Assembly: GCA_016235445.1 (NCBI GenBank)
Contig: JACRLB010000017.1
Span: 124,001-188,000, forward strand
DNA length: 64,000 bases
Direction: 5' to 3'
DNA from: Chloroflexota bacterium
GTDB taxonomy: Bacteria > Chloroflexota > Anaerolineae > Anaerolineales > Villigracilaceae
In this document: piece by piece, positions 31,084-40,644 of the stretch
Numbering within the stretch: position 1 is the stretch's first letter
Layout: the number at the start of each line of letters is the position of its first letter
Made by a program: the position numbers and the translations under genes
The notes under the pieces: generated by a model
What the model was told of the DNA's origin: nothing
The model's input: only the letters and a program-made list of their open reading frames with translations
Databases searched by the model: none

Positions 31084-31749
31084 TTAGGCCTCCTGTCCTT
31101 CCTGCAATTTTGCACGCAGGGATCGCACGCCTTCGAGGGTGGCGCTTACGGTCAGAACATCGCCATTCTTGAGTTTTGTGTCTGGGGTTGGTAATTCTGC
31201 GCGGCCTGCGCGGGTGAGCGCGGCGCAGATGGTGTTACTGCATCCATCCAGCAAATTGGAAATGGTCAGGCCGTCCCATTTGGGCGAAATGTACATCTCG
31301 TACATTTCCACTTCGCCGTTGCCTGCGGAAAACACTGCACGGAAGGACGGGTCAATCAACAACTCCTGCACGCGCTCCGCGCCCCAGGCGGTGGAACTGA
31401 CCAACTGCAAGCCAAAGGCTTCGAGCATCCCGCGCATGGCCGGGTCATAATTGCGGACGATGACCTGCTTCACATTCGGGTAATGGGTGCGAATGGCATG
31501 TCCGACCACAGCGTTCATGGTGTCTGAATTGGTGACAACCGCAACGCCATCCGCTTTGGTGATTGCCGCGCGTTCCAATGCGTCAGAGGAGAGGGCTTCC
31601 CCTTCAACGGTACGCCCTCGAAAGTCAGGATGGAGGCGATTAAAAGATTCCTTGTTATTATCCACAACCACAACCTGATGTCCATTTTTAAACAGGCGGA
31701 AGGATAATTCCGCCCCCACCCTGCCGCAACCGACAACGATAAAATTCAT
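31084..31749 (-). CDS. TrkA/KtrA-type K+ channel-regulating protein (first)
   Basis: 221 residues. 'FIVVGCGRVGAELSFRLF' is the RCK_N nucleotide motif, with 'VVVVDNN' as the acidic strand end; RCK_C from about residue 140. The start overlaps the permease stop by 4 nt (31746-31749). It is not nearly identical to the next gene, so the two may form a heteromeric ring. Confidence 0.87.
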   Translation of the reverse strand: MNFIVVGCGRVGAELSFRLFKNGHQVVVVDNNKESFNRLHPDFRGRTVEGEALSSDALERAAITKADGVAVVTNSDTMNAVVGHAIRTHYPNVKQVIVRNYDPAMRGMLEAFGLQLVSSTAWGAERVQELLIDPSFRAVFSAGNGEVEMYEMYISPKWDGLTISNLLDGCSNTICAALTRAGRAELPTPDTKLKNGDVLTVSATLEGVRSLRAKLQEGQEA

Positions 31750-33725
31750 TTTACAACTCCTTCATGCCCGCCGTCTTCATGGACGTGATAGGGCACATTC
31801 GTAATTACGATATTGTGCTGGTGTTTCAACTGCCCGCGCAGTATTTCGGCTGTGTTGGTGTGCAGGGTGGCGGTCATGCGGTTATCCGAGACGAATTCCG
31901 GCACTACAATGGTGATGGTCTCGCCGGGCTGGCGGTGTTCCGCAATATCGGAAATGTAACCGAGGATCGGTTCAACAAAAAGGCGGTACGGTGAATCGAG
32001 CATGACCATGCGAACGCCCTCGCCCCAGGTTTCCCATTTATCCCGAACCTTCTCCGCGTCTGCTGGTTCGATGACGACATGCACAGCCGTTACATCGTCC
32101 GACAACATGCGGGCATAACGCAGAGCGGAGAGCGTGCCCTGATGCACGCCGCTGACCGGCATGATGACACGGTGGCGGATGGTATGCGGCGGGATGATGC
32201 CGAAGTTATCGAGGGAGAGTTTTTTGGCGAGGTTATTGTAGTGGCGGTGAATGAGCCAGAACACGCTCACCAACAGCGGGATGAGGAATAATACAACGTA
32301 GGCGCCATCCTTGAATTTTGTAATGGCGAACACCATCATTACCACGAAGGTACAAACAGCGCCAAATCCGTTGACAAGCATTTTTGAACGCCAGCTTTTC
32401 TCATAACGCAAAGTGGAACCCCTCTCTGTTTTCGTCTCGCCCTGCTTCAACTTGCCGATCTTCCACCAGCGCAGGGTCATGCCGCCCTGCGAAAGGGTAA
32501 ATGATAAAAATACGCCGATGGCGTAAAGGGGGATAAGGCGCGTTACGCTGGCATTGAAGATGATAAGCAGAAGCGAAGCAATGATCGCGAGCGTTGCAAT
32601 ACCGCGCGAATAAACCAGACGGCTGCCGCGGTAAGTTAACTGGCGGGGTAAAAATCCATCTTTGGCAACCAATGCGCCCAACCGTGGAAAATCTGCAAAG
32701 GAGGTATTTGCCGCCATGATGAGGATTACGGTTGTTGCGCCGATCAACATAAGATACAGTACGCCGCGGTCCCCATAGACGGTGCGGGCGAATTGGGAAA
32801 TGACCGTTTCGCTTTCCGATGGAATTGCGCCAATTTCCTTGGCAAGGAAGGAAATTCCTAAAAAGAGAGAGCCCAGAATAAGGGACATCCAGATCAGGGT
32901 AATGCCGGCATTCTTGCTGCGCGGTTCCTTGAATGCGGTAATACCATTCGAGATCGCCTCCACCCCTGTGAGGGCGGTTGTGCCGCTGGCAAATGCGTGC
33001 AAGATCAAAAACGGAGTAATGGCAGTTACCGCGCCATGAAGAGTTTCGAGTTCGGGGGGGTCAACCACCGTTCCCAATGCCCCACTAAAGAAGCGGAACA
33101 ATCCCATGCCCACTGTCACGATCATCATGACTACAAAGAAATAGGTGGGGACAGCAAAAGCCACACCGGATTCCTTGACACCGCGCATGTTCATCAACAT
33201 GATGAACATGATGAATATCACAGCAAGCCCAACCCGATAGGTATACATCTCCGGGAAAGCGGATGTGATCTGTGCGACACCGGATGCAATGGACACCGAA
33301 ACAGTGAGGATGTAATCTATCAAAAGGGATGCGCCGGCAATGAGGGCGGGTAATTCGCCAAGGTTATCGCGGGCGACAATATACGCGCCACCGCCATCCG
33401 AATAGGCATGGATGGTCTGTTCGTAGGAGATGGTAACAATTGCAAGCAAGGCCACAATCGCCATTGAAATTGGAAATACAAATCCAAAAGCCGTTGTGCC
33501 CGCCGCCGCAAGAATGACAAGAATTTCCTGGGTTGCGTAGGCTGTGGAGGATAGCGCGTCGGAAGCGAAGACCGCGAGGCCGACTACTTTCCCGATGGTT
33601 TGATGGGCTGCATCTGCGGTGGAGAGTGGGCGTCCGATGAGCCATGAACGCCATGTATTCGGCGGCTTGTAATCCGCTGTACGTTCGATTATGGAGGTTT
33701 GTGAATTATCTTCCTGTTTGATCAT
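31746..33725 (-). CDS. KimA-like potassium permease (APC superfamily with C-terminal cytosolic domain)
   Basis: 659 residues from ATG 33725. Conserved N-terminal region 'VGLAVFASDALSSTAYATQE' is typical of KimA/YdaO-type APC transporters, followed by about 12 membrane helices and a cytosolic C-terminal domain (from about 500) resembling a Usp-like fold ('HRVIMPVSGVHQGTLSALRY'). In Bacillus the homologue is a high-affinity K+/H+ symporter inhibited by c-di-AMP. Adjacent TrkA-type genes support potassium uptake here. An amino-acid permease is the alternative. No ydaO riboswitch was seen upstream. Confidence 0.82.
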   Translation of the reverse strand: MIKQEDNSQTSIIERTADYKPPNTWRSWLIGRPLSTADAAHQTIGKVVGLAVFASDALSSTAYATQEILVILAAAGTTAFGFVFPISMAIVALLAIVTISYEQTIHAYSDGGGAYIVARDNLGELPALIAGASLLIDYILTVSVSIASGVAQITSAFPEMYTYRVGLAVIFIMFIMLMNMRGVKESGVAFAVPTYFFVVMMIVTVGMGLFRFFSGALGTVVDPPELETLHGAVTAITPFLILHAFASGTTALTGVEAISNGITAFKEPRSKNAGITLIWMSLILGSLFLGISFLAKEIGAIPSESETVISQFARTVYGDRGVLYLMLIGATTVILIMAANTSFADFPRLGALVAKDGFLPRQLTYRGSRLVYSRGIATLAIIASLLLIIFNASVTRLIPLYAIGVFLSFTLSQGGMTLRWWKIGKLKQGETKTERGSTLRYEKSWRSKMLVNGFGAVCTFVVMMVFAITKFKDGAYVVLFLIPLLVSVFWLIHRHYNNLAKKLSLDNFGIIPPHTIRHRVIMPVSGVHQGTLSALRYARMLSDDVTAVHVVIEPADAEKVRDKWETWGEGVRMVMLDSPYRLFVEPILGYISDIAEHRQPGETITIVVPEFVSDNRMTATLHTNTAEILRGQLKHQHNIVITNVPYHVHEDGGHEGVVK

Positions 33726-33803
33726 GTTTATTACCAACTTACCGGCAAAAATTATGTCCTCCCTGAGAGAGGACAGGGACGGATTATAGTACAAATCCGT
33801 TTT

Positions 33804-36800
33804 TTAGGCGGGCTTGGAGTCTTTGGGCTGGGTAAGGGGAATCTGTAAATAGAAAGTACTGCCCTTGCCAACGACGCTATCCACCCATACGCGGCCGCCA
33901 TGGTTGGATGCAATGGAACTGACAATGGCAAGCCCCAACCCGGAGCCGGGCTGGGCGCGGGCTTCGCGTTGTTTGCCGCGATAGAATTTCTCGAACAGGC
34001 GCGGCATATCATCCGCGGCGATGCCGATGCCGGAATCTTCGATGGCAAAGATCAGGTAGCCAGGCTGTGAAACCGTGCGGATGATCACACGTCCATTATC
34101 CGCCGTGTATTTGATGGCGTTTTCCACAAGGTTGTAGACTGCCTGATGCAAAAGCGCCTGGTCTGCCTCCACCGCATGGGGCATATCCCTGGGCAGTTCA
34201 ACGCTCAAGGTGATGTTTTTTTGAGAGGCCTGCAATTGCAAGGCGCTGGTGGCGCGTTCGATGATATCCAAAACAGTGACGTGTTCCACCTGAAGGCCGA
34301 CGCCGATTTCGATGCGGCCCAGGTCGAGCAGGTTGTTGACGAGGCGGGACATGTTCTCGACCCCCGAAATGATCTTTTTGACATAGCCCTGCTGTTGCTC
34401 GTTCAACTCGCCGACCATTTCCAGCATGGTGGCATAGCCGCGCATCAACGTCAACGGGGAGCGCAGATCATGGCTGACGGTTGCCACGAATTCAGATTTC
34501 AGCGAATCCAATTCCTTGAAGTGCGTCACATCGCGCATGATGCACACGCGCCCAATCTGCCGCCCATCCACGGTGACGGAGGAAGCGGTTGCCAGATAGG
34601 TGCGCTTATCCGCCAGCACAAGCTCGGTGGATTGAAGCTCGGTGGTGGCGGTTTGGAGCAGGCCCAGCAAAGGCTTGAGTTTAATTACCTTTTCAGTTTC
34701 CATGCCACTGCTAACATCGTCCATGCCCTGCCCCAGCGCAGAGGATGCCGCTCGGTTGGCAAGCAGGAGTCGGTTGCGATGATCCGTCACGATGACCGGG
34801 TCCGGCGTGGAATTTAAAATCGCCTCCAACTGTCTTCGAGAGGCTTCCACATTCAAATAGAGATGGGCGTTCGCTACGGCAAGCGCCGCCTGACCCGCCA
34901 GCGTAGTCACGAAGCGGACGTCCGAATCGGAGAATTTGCGCGGCTGTTCAAAACCAGCCCACACCACGCCGTAGTAACGATTTTCATGGCGCAGGGCAAC
35001 AGCCAGCAACGCCAGCGGTTGAGACTTGGCCGGGTCGAGAGTAAGCTCGCGGGTGCGGCCCAAATTGGGCAACACAATTTTTTCCTGGCTTTGCGCCAGA
35101 TCGAGGATTTGGTCATCGAGATGGGCGTAGGCATCCTGCGCCGCGCCGGAAGAAAAACGGGAGGGCAGTTCCACAAAGGTATCGGGAAGGATGCTGGGCG
35201 AAAGCGCCACGCGGACAGAGTTCGCGCCCGTGGAAAGGATCGCCTCCAGCACCGGCTTGACTGCATCCTGCATCTCCAGGCTGGATGCCACTCCCTGACT
35301 AACCTGCAAGAGGCGGTTGAGTTCTTCCAGCCGCGCCTGCAAACTCGAGCGCATTTGCTCGAACGCGCCGCGCAACTGGCCGACCTCATCCGCGCCATCC
35401 ACTTGCAGTGGGTTATCGAGGTTGCCCTGCGCGATGCGGTTCGCTTCTGTGGCAAGGCCTTGCAGGGAACCTGTCACCACTCGCAGGCCAAGCCGCAGTG
35501 AAACCATGGCAACGAATGCCAGGAAGATGATCATCAAAGAAAGCGGCAGGGCAATATCCAGCGCAAACTGCTGAACCTGCTGGGCGGGCACTTTCAACAC
35601 AACCGCCCACGGACGCCCAATGACCGGCTGGTAGTAGACCAGTTCGCGCGTGCCGTCTGCGGCGGTATCGTCTGCAAAGAAGGCTTCACTGCCGCGCTGG
35701 CCGTTGTAAGTTGTCAGCGCTTGTGCGGGGTCGGAATGATAAAGAATGCGGTTGTTTTCGTTCAGCAAAAAGCCTGTGCCGCCCAGCCCGCGCATGTTGT
35801 TGATGCTTTCGATCAGCGGCAGAGTCAGCGGATTGGTCTCCAGCGTGGTGCGTCCGATCAGGATGCGTTCCACCTGCCCGGCATCCACAATGGCGACCAG
35901 AAAAGACACCCTCGAAACATCGCCCACCGATAAAGGCGGGATCGAATAGATCTGGGTCAACACTCCGTTGGATGCCAGCAAAATACCGGTTTCTTCGTCA
36001 GGGAAAAGTTTGAATCCCGTTACCGCAGTTTCTGGATAGCCCGCCAGTAAATTTTTGTTATTTACATCCAGCACAAAAATCTGATCGAAATACGGAACCG
36101 ACTTGATGCGCAGTCCGATAATGGATTTCAATTCCTCCCCGGTCGCTTCCAGCAAACGCGGGTCGGAGGCCAGTTGCACAGCCAGGTTCTGTCCTGTTTC
36201 AAGGAAGAATGGCACGCTCTGCGAGGCCGATTCCCCGGCGCTCGAAAGACGATCTTCCAGCATCTCGCGCGCGGCGCGCCCCGCCACCACCCAATCGCCG
36301 ATCAATAAAGTTAAGAGCAAAACAGAAATAAATGTGCCCACGGCAAAAAGAAAACGGGCTTCGAGACTCTTCTCGCCGGGCGAAGGCTGTAAGGGCTGTT
36401 TTCCGCCCCAGCGGGCAGGGAAGGCCATCGAGATGATCTGCGCCACGATGCCGCCTGCCAGCATTTCGCCGCCGAAGGCAAGCGTCACAACCCCGGCATT
36501 GCTCAGGGCAAAATCCAGCCGCGCCGTGGCAGGCGAGGAAACATCCACGCCCCATTGGGTGAACATCGCGCTGATCACGTAGAACAAAAGATGAAAGGGA
36601 ATCAACAACAATGCGCCAACAATCGGCTGGCGCAATAATTTATAGGCAGGGGTGCGGTATCTCTGGCGCATGTTGACTGAAAACCACATACCCATGAACG
36701 CCAGTTCAAGAACGGAAAAGAGCGAATACGTATCCCACGCGCCGCGCAAAAGGCCCGCGAATGCGCCCAAAGCCGCCGCGCCGAAAGGCCCCAGCAGGCC

Positions 36801-37112
36801 GCCGCCCAACAGCCAGGGGATGGCCGAAAAAACCATCAGCGCAGAACCGGGCGCATCGGCGGGCACCCCGGGCAAAGGTCGGGCGGAAGCGGAAGTTAGT
36901 CTTAATCCAATAAATAATGTGGCGGCTGGAATCAAAATGAAAAAGACAACGAAAAGCCCCCATTCACGTCTTTTCCATGCGGGCTGGTACACCCGCCAGT
37001 AAAACAAGGCGTACACCGTTACCCCCAGCAGACACGCCCACACAAACCAGCCTGCAAGGGTGGGCGGGGCGGGAAATGCGATGCCTGCAAGAAGCGTGAA
37101 AATGAATTCCAT
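33804..37112 (-). CDS. Large membrane-bound sensor histidine kinase
   Basis: 1102 residues. Order: N-terminal multi-helix membrane region (about 1-250), a second membrane segment near 255-275, a Cache-like extracellular sensor (about 280-520), another helix, HAMP ('LQGLATEANRIAQGNLDNPL'), coiled coil, GAF-like domain, PAS domain ('ILNSTPDPVIVTDHRNRLLL'), HisKA with phospho-acceptor His881 ('VSHDLRSPLTL') and HATPase_c (N-box 'NLVENAIKY', 'DSGIGIA', 'GSGLGLAIVSS'). No response regulator is adjacent, so it is an orphan kinase. It precedes the potassium-uptake genes by 78 nt on the same strand, which hints at, but does not show, a role in osmotic or K+ control. Confidence 0.9.
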   Translation of the reverse strand: MEFIFTLLAGIAFPAPPTLAGWFVWACLLGVTVYALFYWRVYQPAWKRREWGLFVVFFILIPAATLFIGLRLTSASARPLPGVPADAPGSALMVFSAIPWLLGGGLLGPFGAAALGAFAGLLRGAWDTYSLFSVLELAFMGMWFSVNMRQRYRTPAYKLLRQPIVGALLLIPFHLLFYVISAMFTQWGVDVSSPATARLDFALSNAGVVTLAFGGEMLAGGIVAQIISMAFPARWGGKQPLQPSPGEKSLEARFLFAVGTFISVLLLTLLIGDWVVAGRAAREMLEDRLSSAGESASQSVPFFLETGQNLAVQLASDPRLLEATGEELKSIIGLRIKSVPYFDQIFVLDVNNKNLLAGYPETAVTGFKLFPDEETGILLASNGVLTQIYSIPPLSVGDVSRVSFLVAIVDAGQVERILIGRTTLETNPLTLPLIESINNMRGLGGTGFLLNENNRILYHSDPAQALTTYNGQRGSEAFFADDTAADGTRELVYYQPVIGRPWAVVLKVPAQQVQQFALDIALPLSLMIIFLAFVAMVSLRLGLRVVTGSLQGLATEANRIAQGNLDNPLQVDGADEVGQLRGAFEQMRSSLQARLEELNRLLQVSQGVASSLEMQDAVKPVLEAILSTGANSVRVALSPSILPDTFVELPSRFSSGAAQDAYAHLDDQILDLAQSQEKIVLPNLGRTRELTLDPAKSQPLALLAVALRHENRYYGVVWAGFEQPRKFSDSDVRFVTTLAGQAALAVANAHLYLNVEASRRQLEAILNSTPDPVIVTDHRNRLLLANRAASSALGQGMDDVSSGMETEKVIKLKPLLGLLQTATTELQSTELVLADKRTYLATASSVTVDGRQIGRVCIMRDVTHFKELDSLKSEFVATVSHDLRSPLTLMRGYATMLEMVGELNEQQQGYVKKIISGVENMSRLVNNLLDLGRIEIGVGLQVEHVTVLDIIERATSALQLQASQKNITLSVELPRDMPHAVEADQALLHQAVYNLVENAIKYTADNGRVIIRTVSQPGYLIFAIEDSGIGIAADDMPRLFEKFYRGKQREARAQPGSGLGLAIVSSIASNHGGRVWVDSVVGKGSTFYLQIPLTQPKDSKPA

Positions 37113-37180
37113 TTTTTTGAATTATAGCCCTAAATTTTGCCGGCGTATTTACAAGATTGTAGGTGTGCTTCTGAAATCCG

Positions 37181-37900
37181 TCAGCTTGCTGATGGATAAA
37201 CTCCGCGATATTTTTCGGGGAGCAGGGATGCCAACGCCGCCATGATCTGGTGCGTGCCCAGCGCCACCGCCTCCTGCCGACTTGATGCCTGATCGGCCAA
37301 CCCAAACATTTGCCCCACTTTGACATGCACCCGCGCGCGGCGCAAGCGCCTGAGATGCCCGTACACGTTTTCATTCTCTGTGCCTGTGATGGCAATCGGC
37401 AAAATCGGCGCGCCTGATTTATACGCCAGAAACGCCGCGCCGCCACTGCCCTCCTCCAACGCGCCCGTGACGGAGTACCTGCCCTCCGGGGCAATGATGA
37501 TGATGCGGCCTTCCGCGAAACCGTCCAGCGCGGCGCGCAGGGCGCGGATGTCTGACCGTCCGCGATGGAGCCAGATGACGCCGTACCAGTCGATCAATTT
37601 TCCAAGAATGGGGAGATCGTACAATTCGATCTTGCCGAGTGCATCGGGCGGGAATGGCAAAACCGAGATCATGGCCGCCACATCCGAATCGCCGATGTGG
37701 TTGATGACCACAAGCAAAGGTCCCTTTTGCGGGAGGTTATCCAACCCTTCGGCGGTGACATTCAAGCAGATTTTTGCAACGAGCTTTATCAAGCCATGCC
37801 CAAAGGCGCGGAAGAACCGGCGCGGGCGCGTCATCTTCGGCAGGCGCACCAACTCAGGCCGCCACACTTCGCTTACGGGTTTGGGGAGGGGGTTGGCCAT
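37181..37900 (-). CDS. plsC: PlsC-type 1-acylglycerol-3-phosphate acyltransferase
   Basis: 239 residues. Motif HX4D is 'NHIGDSD' and motif III is 'APEGRYS'; 'GVIWLHRGRSD' is motif II. The catalytic His/Asp pair is present. It acylates lysophosphatidate (or a related acceptor) in phospholipid synthesis at the membrane's inner face. One amphipathic/hydrophobic N-terminal segment is seen. Confidence 0.85.
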   Translation of the reverse strand: MANPLPKPVSEVWRPELVRLPKMTRPRRFFRAFGHGLIKLVAKICLNVTAEGLDNLPQKGPLLVVINHIGDSDVAAMISVLPFPPDALGKIELYDLPILGKLIDWYGVIWLHRGRSDIRALRAALDGFAEGRIIIIAPEGRYSVTGALEEGSGGAAFLAYKSGAPILPIAITGTENENVYGHLRRLRRARVHVKVGQMFGLADQASSRQEAVALGTHQIMAALASLLPEKYRGVYPSAS

Positions 37901-37954
37901 GAATGATTAAGGCTCTTCCGTTTCTGGCGGGATTGAATTTCAAACAACAAACCT

Positions 37955-38125
37955 TTTGCCGCGAATTCCGCGAATATTCGCAAATCGGTTTGAAAATTGG
38001 CGTGAATTAGCGAAATTCGCGGCAGATTTTTTAGATGGCGATAGTGTTCCCACACGGACAACACGGATTAGACTGAAGTTCACGGAAGAAACCATAAAAA
38101 AGCCGCTCTTTTCCGTGACATCCGT
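37955..38125. repeat. Gene-free stretch with fold-back repeats
   Basis: 37901-38174 holds no gene. It contains GCGAATTcCGCGAATATTCGC-like arms matched by TTAGCGAAATTCGCGG (about 37960-38027), and CACGGACAACACGGATTA (about 38053-38070) matched by TCCGTGACATCCGTG (about 38112-38126). Both are fold-back repeats of the dispersed type. Confidence 0.55.
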
Positions 38126-38174
38126 GTACAAAAAGAAGGCGATAAGGATTTAAGAAACGCTCTCTAAGGCGAGT

Positions 38175-38861
38175 CTATTCCTTGCACAATTCAAGCACGC
38201 GCGCGAAAACCTGTTCGGCATCCAGCTTGTCCGAGTCGATGATGATGGCATCGTCTGCGGGACGCAGTGGGGCAACGGCGCGGGTGGAGTCGATGCGGTC
38301 GCGCTCGATCACTTTTTGCAGGATTTCATCGTAGTCGGCTTTGTCACCGCGCGCGATGATTTCGTCATAGCGGCGTCTGGCGCGTTCTTCGGCGCTCGCA
38401 TCCAAATAGACTTTCAAGTCTGCTTCGGGTAAAACGACAGTGCCAATATCCCGCCCGACCATGACCACTTTGCCGCGTAAGCCAATGCGGCGCTGTTGTT
38501 CGGATAGCGCCTGGCGCACGCCCGCATACGCCGAAACAACGGAGACGTTTGCATCCACTTCGCCGCCGCGCATATCCCAGGTGACATCCTTTTCGGCGAT
38601 GACCACGTCACAGGAGCGGCCATCATCTTTTGATGGCGGGCGGATGTCAATTTGTGCTTTTTGGGCGAGTTCGGTGATCGTGGCTTCATCACGCAGGTTC
38701 ATGTCATGTTGCAAGGCGATCCAGGTGATGGCGCGGTACATGATGCCGGTGTCAAAGAAAAGATAGCCAAGCGAGTTGGCGAGTTTACTGCCCAGCGTGG
38801 ATTTGCCCGATGCGGCTGGGCCGTCCAGGGCGATGATGGAAGGAGGGGATTGTTTTGTCAT
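38175..38861 (-). CDS. cmk: Cytidylate kinase
   Basis: 228 residues from ATG 38861. P-loop 'IALDGPAASGKST', then 'YLFFDTGIMYRAITW' (CMP site), 'GRDIGTVVLPEADLKVYLDA' and 'RRYDEI', all typical of Cmk. It phosphorylates CMP/dCMP. The start lies one nucleotide after the stop of the upstream membrane protein gene; longer upstream starts lie inside that gene. Confidence 0.95.
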   Translation of the reverse strand: MTKQSPPSIIALDGPAASGKSTLGSKLANSLGYLFFDTGIMYRAITWIALQHDMNLRDEATITELAQKAQIDIRPPSKDDGRSCDVVIAEKDVTWDMRGGEVDANVSVVSAYAGVRQALSEQQRRIGLRGKVVMVGRDIGTVVLPEADLKVYLDASAEERARRRYDEIIARGDKADYDEILQKVIERDRIDSTRAVAPLRPADDAIIIDSDKLDAEQVFARVLELCKE

Positions 38862-38862
38862 T

Positions 38863-40599
38863 TTATTTATTGAAGAAGAGATCGTCGCGCGCCCAGAGGA
38901 TGATGGTTTCGCCGGCCTGCGGCATTTCACGCAGGGTGACCCAGCGAATCCAATCTATGGGCAGGGTGGTATCCCATATGGGAGTTTGCCGCCACGAGAA
39001 ATCCTGCCCACGATAGGCGGCGATGAGGACGGGGTCTGTTTCAAAAGAAGTGACAACAAAATACGGGGAACTGCTGGCATCCAGCGTTTCAACGACCTGC
39101 ACCTGATGCTCGCGCAGAGTCCATTCGAGGGCGGGGGATTTTATGCCGACGATGATGACCGGGGCGGAGGTATCATCCCCGACGCCGAAGTTTGAAATTT
39201 CATCCACTGTGGCTTCCAGCAGATCCGCCTGCATGGGGATGGAAGGAGACCACCATAGCTCGGGGTGGGTCAGCCCGCGCAAGCCTACGGAGCCAAGCGC
39301 GCCGCTGAAACCGAGCACGCCCAACGCGAGGACAAGTCCCCACACGCCGCCGAGCCGCGCGGTGCGAATGGACCAGCCCGCCGCAACCAGGATGAGGCTC
39401 AACACCAGCAGGAATAATGAACCGATCAACAGCCAGAAGCGGATAATATATTCCTGCGAATCAGTTGGGAACCAGACCATGCTCGAGAAATCCAGCCAGG
39501 CGAAGACCCAGATGAAGGCTGTCAGAAAAATCACGCCGCCAACTTCACTGCGTTCTTCGGGGAAGATGTTGAAGTTGCGCGCCAGTTCCATGGAGGCAAG
39601 CACGAGGAGCGGGAGGAGTGTCCATGCGAGGTCGGTGATTTGGCGGGAGGGCAGGAAGATGACGAGAAGAAGTGAGACGAGAAACCAGATGCTGAGGAAG
39701 ATGATGCGCCGTCCGCCGTTGACCCAGCCGCGGATGATGGCGATGAGCGCCAGTAAAAATATGAGCGGTTGGTAGACCAGCAGGGAAAGAAATACTCTGG
39801 TGGCGGGAACATCGGATGGTGTGAGCCAGGAATTAATAAACGCGGGGATGGATGCGAGCGCGGCGCTGAGTCCTTTGGGGGCGATGAAGAAGAGTGTGCC
39901 TGCGGTGAGGAGGGTGATGAGGAAGGGGGGGAAGGATGAAGGAGGAAAGAGGAAGGATGAAGGAGGAGTAGAGATTGGAGATTGGGGATTGGATGCTTCG
40001 ACAGGCTCAGCATGGGGGATTGGAGATTGTGAGTTGCGGTGGGAGGAGTTGAAGGCTTGGGAGATGGCCCAGGTGATTCCCAGGCCGAGCAGGCCGTGCC
40101 AGATGGAGGGGCCGCTGAGGAGGAAGAGGGCGGCGAAGAAGCCTGCGAGGCTGGGTTTGTTTTTGTGGAGAGATGCAAAGGTGAAGGTTAATAATACGAT
40201 GGCGAAGATGGAACTGGCGGCTTGCCGCGATAGGGCTGTCAGGCCGGGGTCGAGGGCGATGATGAAGGCGAGGATCAGGCCGGGGCGGGGACGGAAGCGT
40301 CCGTCAAAGAGGAGGGGGGCAAAAACGAGGAGACTTCCGATGAGGGCGGGGATGAGTCGGGCGAGGAAATTTGTCCCGCCGCCGTAGAGGAAGAAGAGGA
40401 TCGAGGTGGATAAAATGTAAAAGGGATGCGGGGCGAGCGCGGGCTTGAGGCCCTGGGCGATGTGGAGGGCTTGCAAGGCGGGGGCGGCTTCGGCGTCGGT
40501 GAGGGGCATGGCGCCGAGTTGGGTGAGGCGCAGGGCGAGGGCGAGGAGGAAGGCCAGGGCGTACAGCCAGCCTTCGTATTTGAAATGTCGGTGGGTCAT
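38863..40599 (-). CDS. GT39-like (GT-C fold) membrane glycosyltransferase
   Basis: 578 residues, many membrane helices. The N-terminal loop 'PLTDAEAAPALQALHIAQG' carries the acidic DxE-like residues of the first GT-C loop, as in PMT/ArnT proteins. Role inferred: lipid-linked sugar transfer at the cell surface. Residues about 190-220 ('NSSHRNSQSPIPHAEPVEAS', then a Ser/Pro/Phe-rich stretch) are encoded by 7-bp-period and CTTCGAC-type repeats (39930-40040), an insertion in a cytoplasmic or extracellular loop. Confidence 0.7.
   Translation of the reverse strand: MTHRHFKYEGWLYALAFLLALALRLTQLGAMPLTDAEAAPALQALHIAQGLKPALAPHPFYILSTSILFFLYGGGTNFLARLIPALIGSLLVFAPLLFDGRFRPRPGLILAFIIALDPGLTALSRQAASSIFAIVLLTFTFASLHKNKPSLAGFFAALFLLSGPSIWHGLLGLGITWAISQAFNSSHRNSQSPIPHAEPVEASNPQSPISTPPSSFLFPPSSFPPFLITLLTAGTLFFIAPKGLSAALASIPAFINSWLTPSDVPATRVFLSLLVYQPLIFLLALIAIIRGWVNGGRRIIFLSIWFLVSLLLVIFLPSRQITDLAWTLLPLLVLASMELARNFNIFPEERSEVGGVIFLTAFIWVFAWLDFSSMVWFPTDSQEYIIRFWLLIGSLFLLVLSLILVAAGWSIRTARLGGVWGLVLALGVLGFSGALGSVGLRGLTHPELWWSPSIPMQADLLEATVDEISNFGVGDDTSAPVIIVGIKSPALEWTLREHQVQVVETLDASSSPYFVVTSFETDPVLIAAYRGQDFSWRQTPIWDTTLPIDWIRWVTLREMPQAGETIILWARDDLFFNK
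39930..40040. repeat. 7-bp-period and CTTCGAC repeats inside a coding sequence
   Basis: Heptads GGATGAA / GGAGATT / GGGGATT type run through this stretch, with a GCTTCGACAGGCTCAGC unit at about 39992-40008. All are in frame with the surrounding gene. Confidence 0.65.
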
Positions 40600-40644
40600 G
40601 GGGGCTATTGTAATCGGTTTAGGTTGAGCAAGGATGACTTGAGA

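Noticed and set aside
33726-33803. Possible c-di-AMP (ydaO) riboswitch upstream of the KimA-like gene
   Set aside because: The gap is only 78 nt and holds just small inverted repeats; the aptamer does not fit and no consensus was seen.
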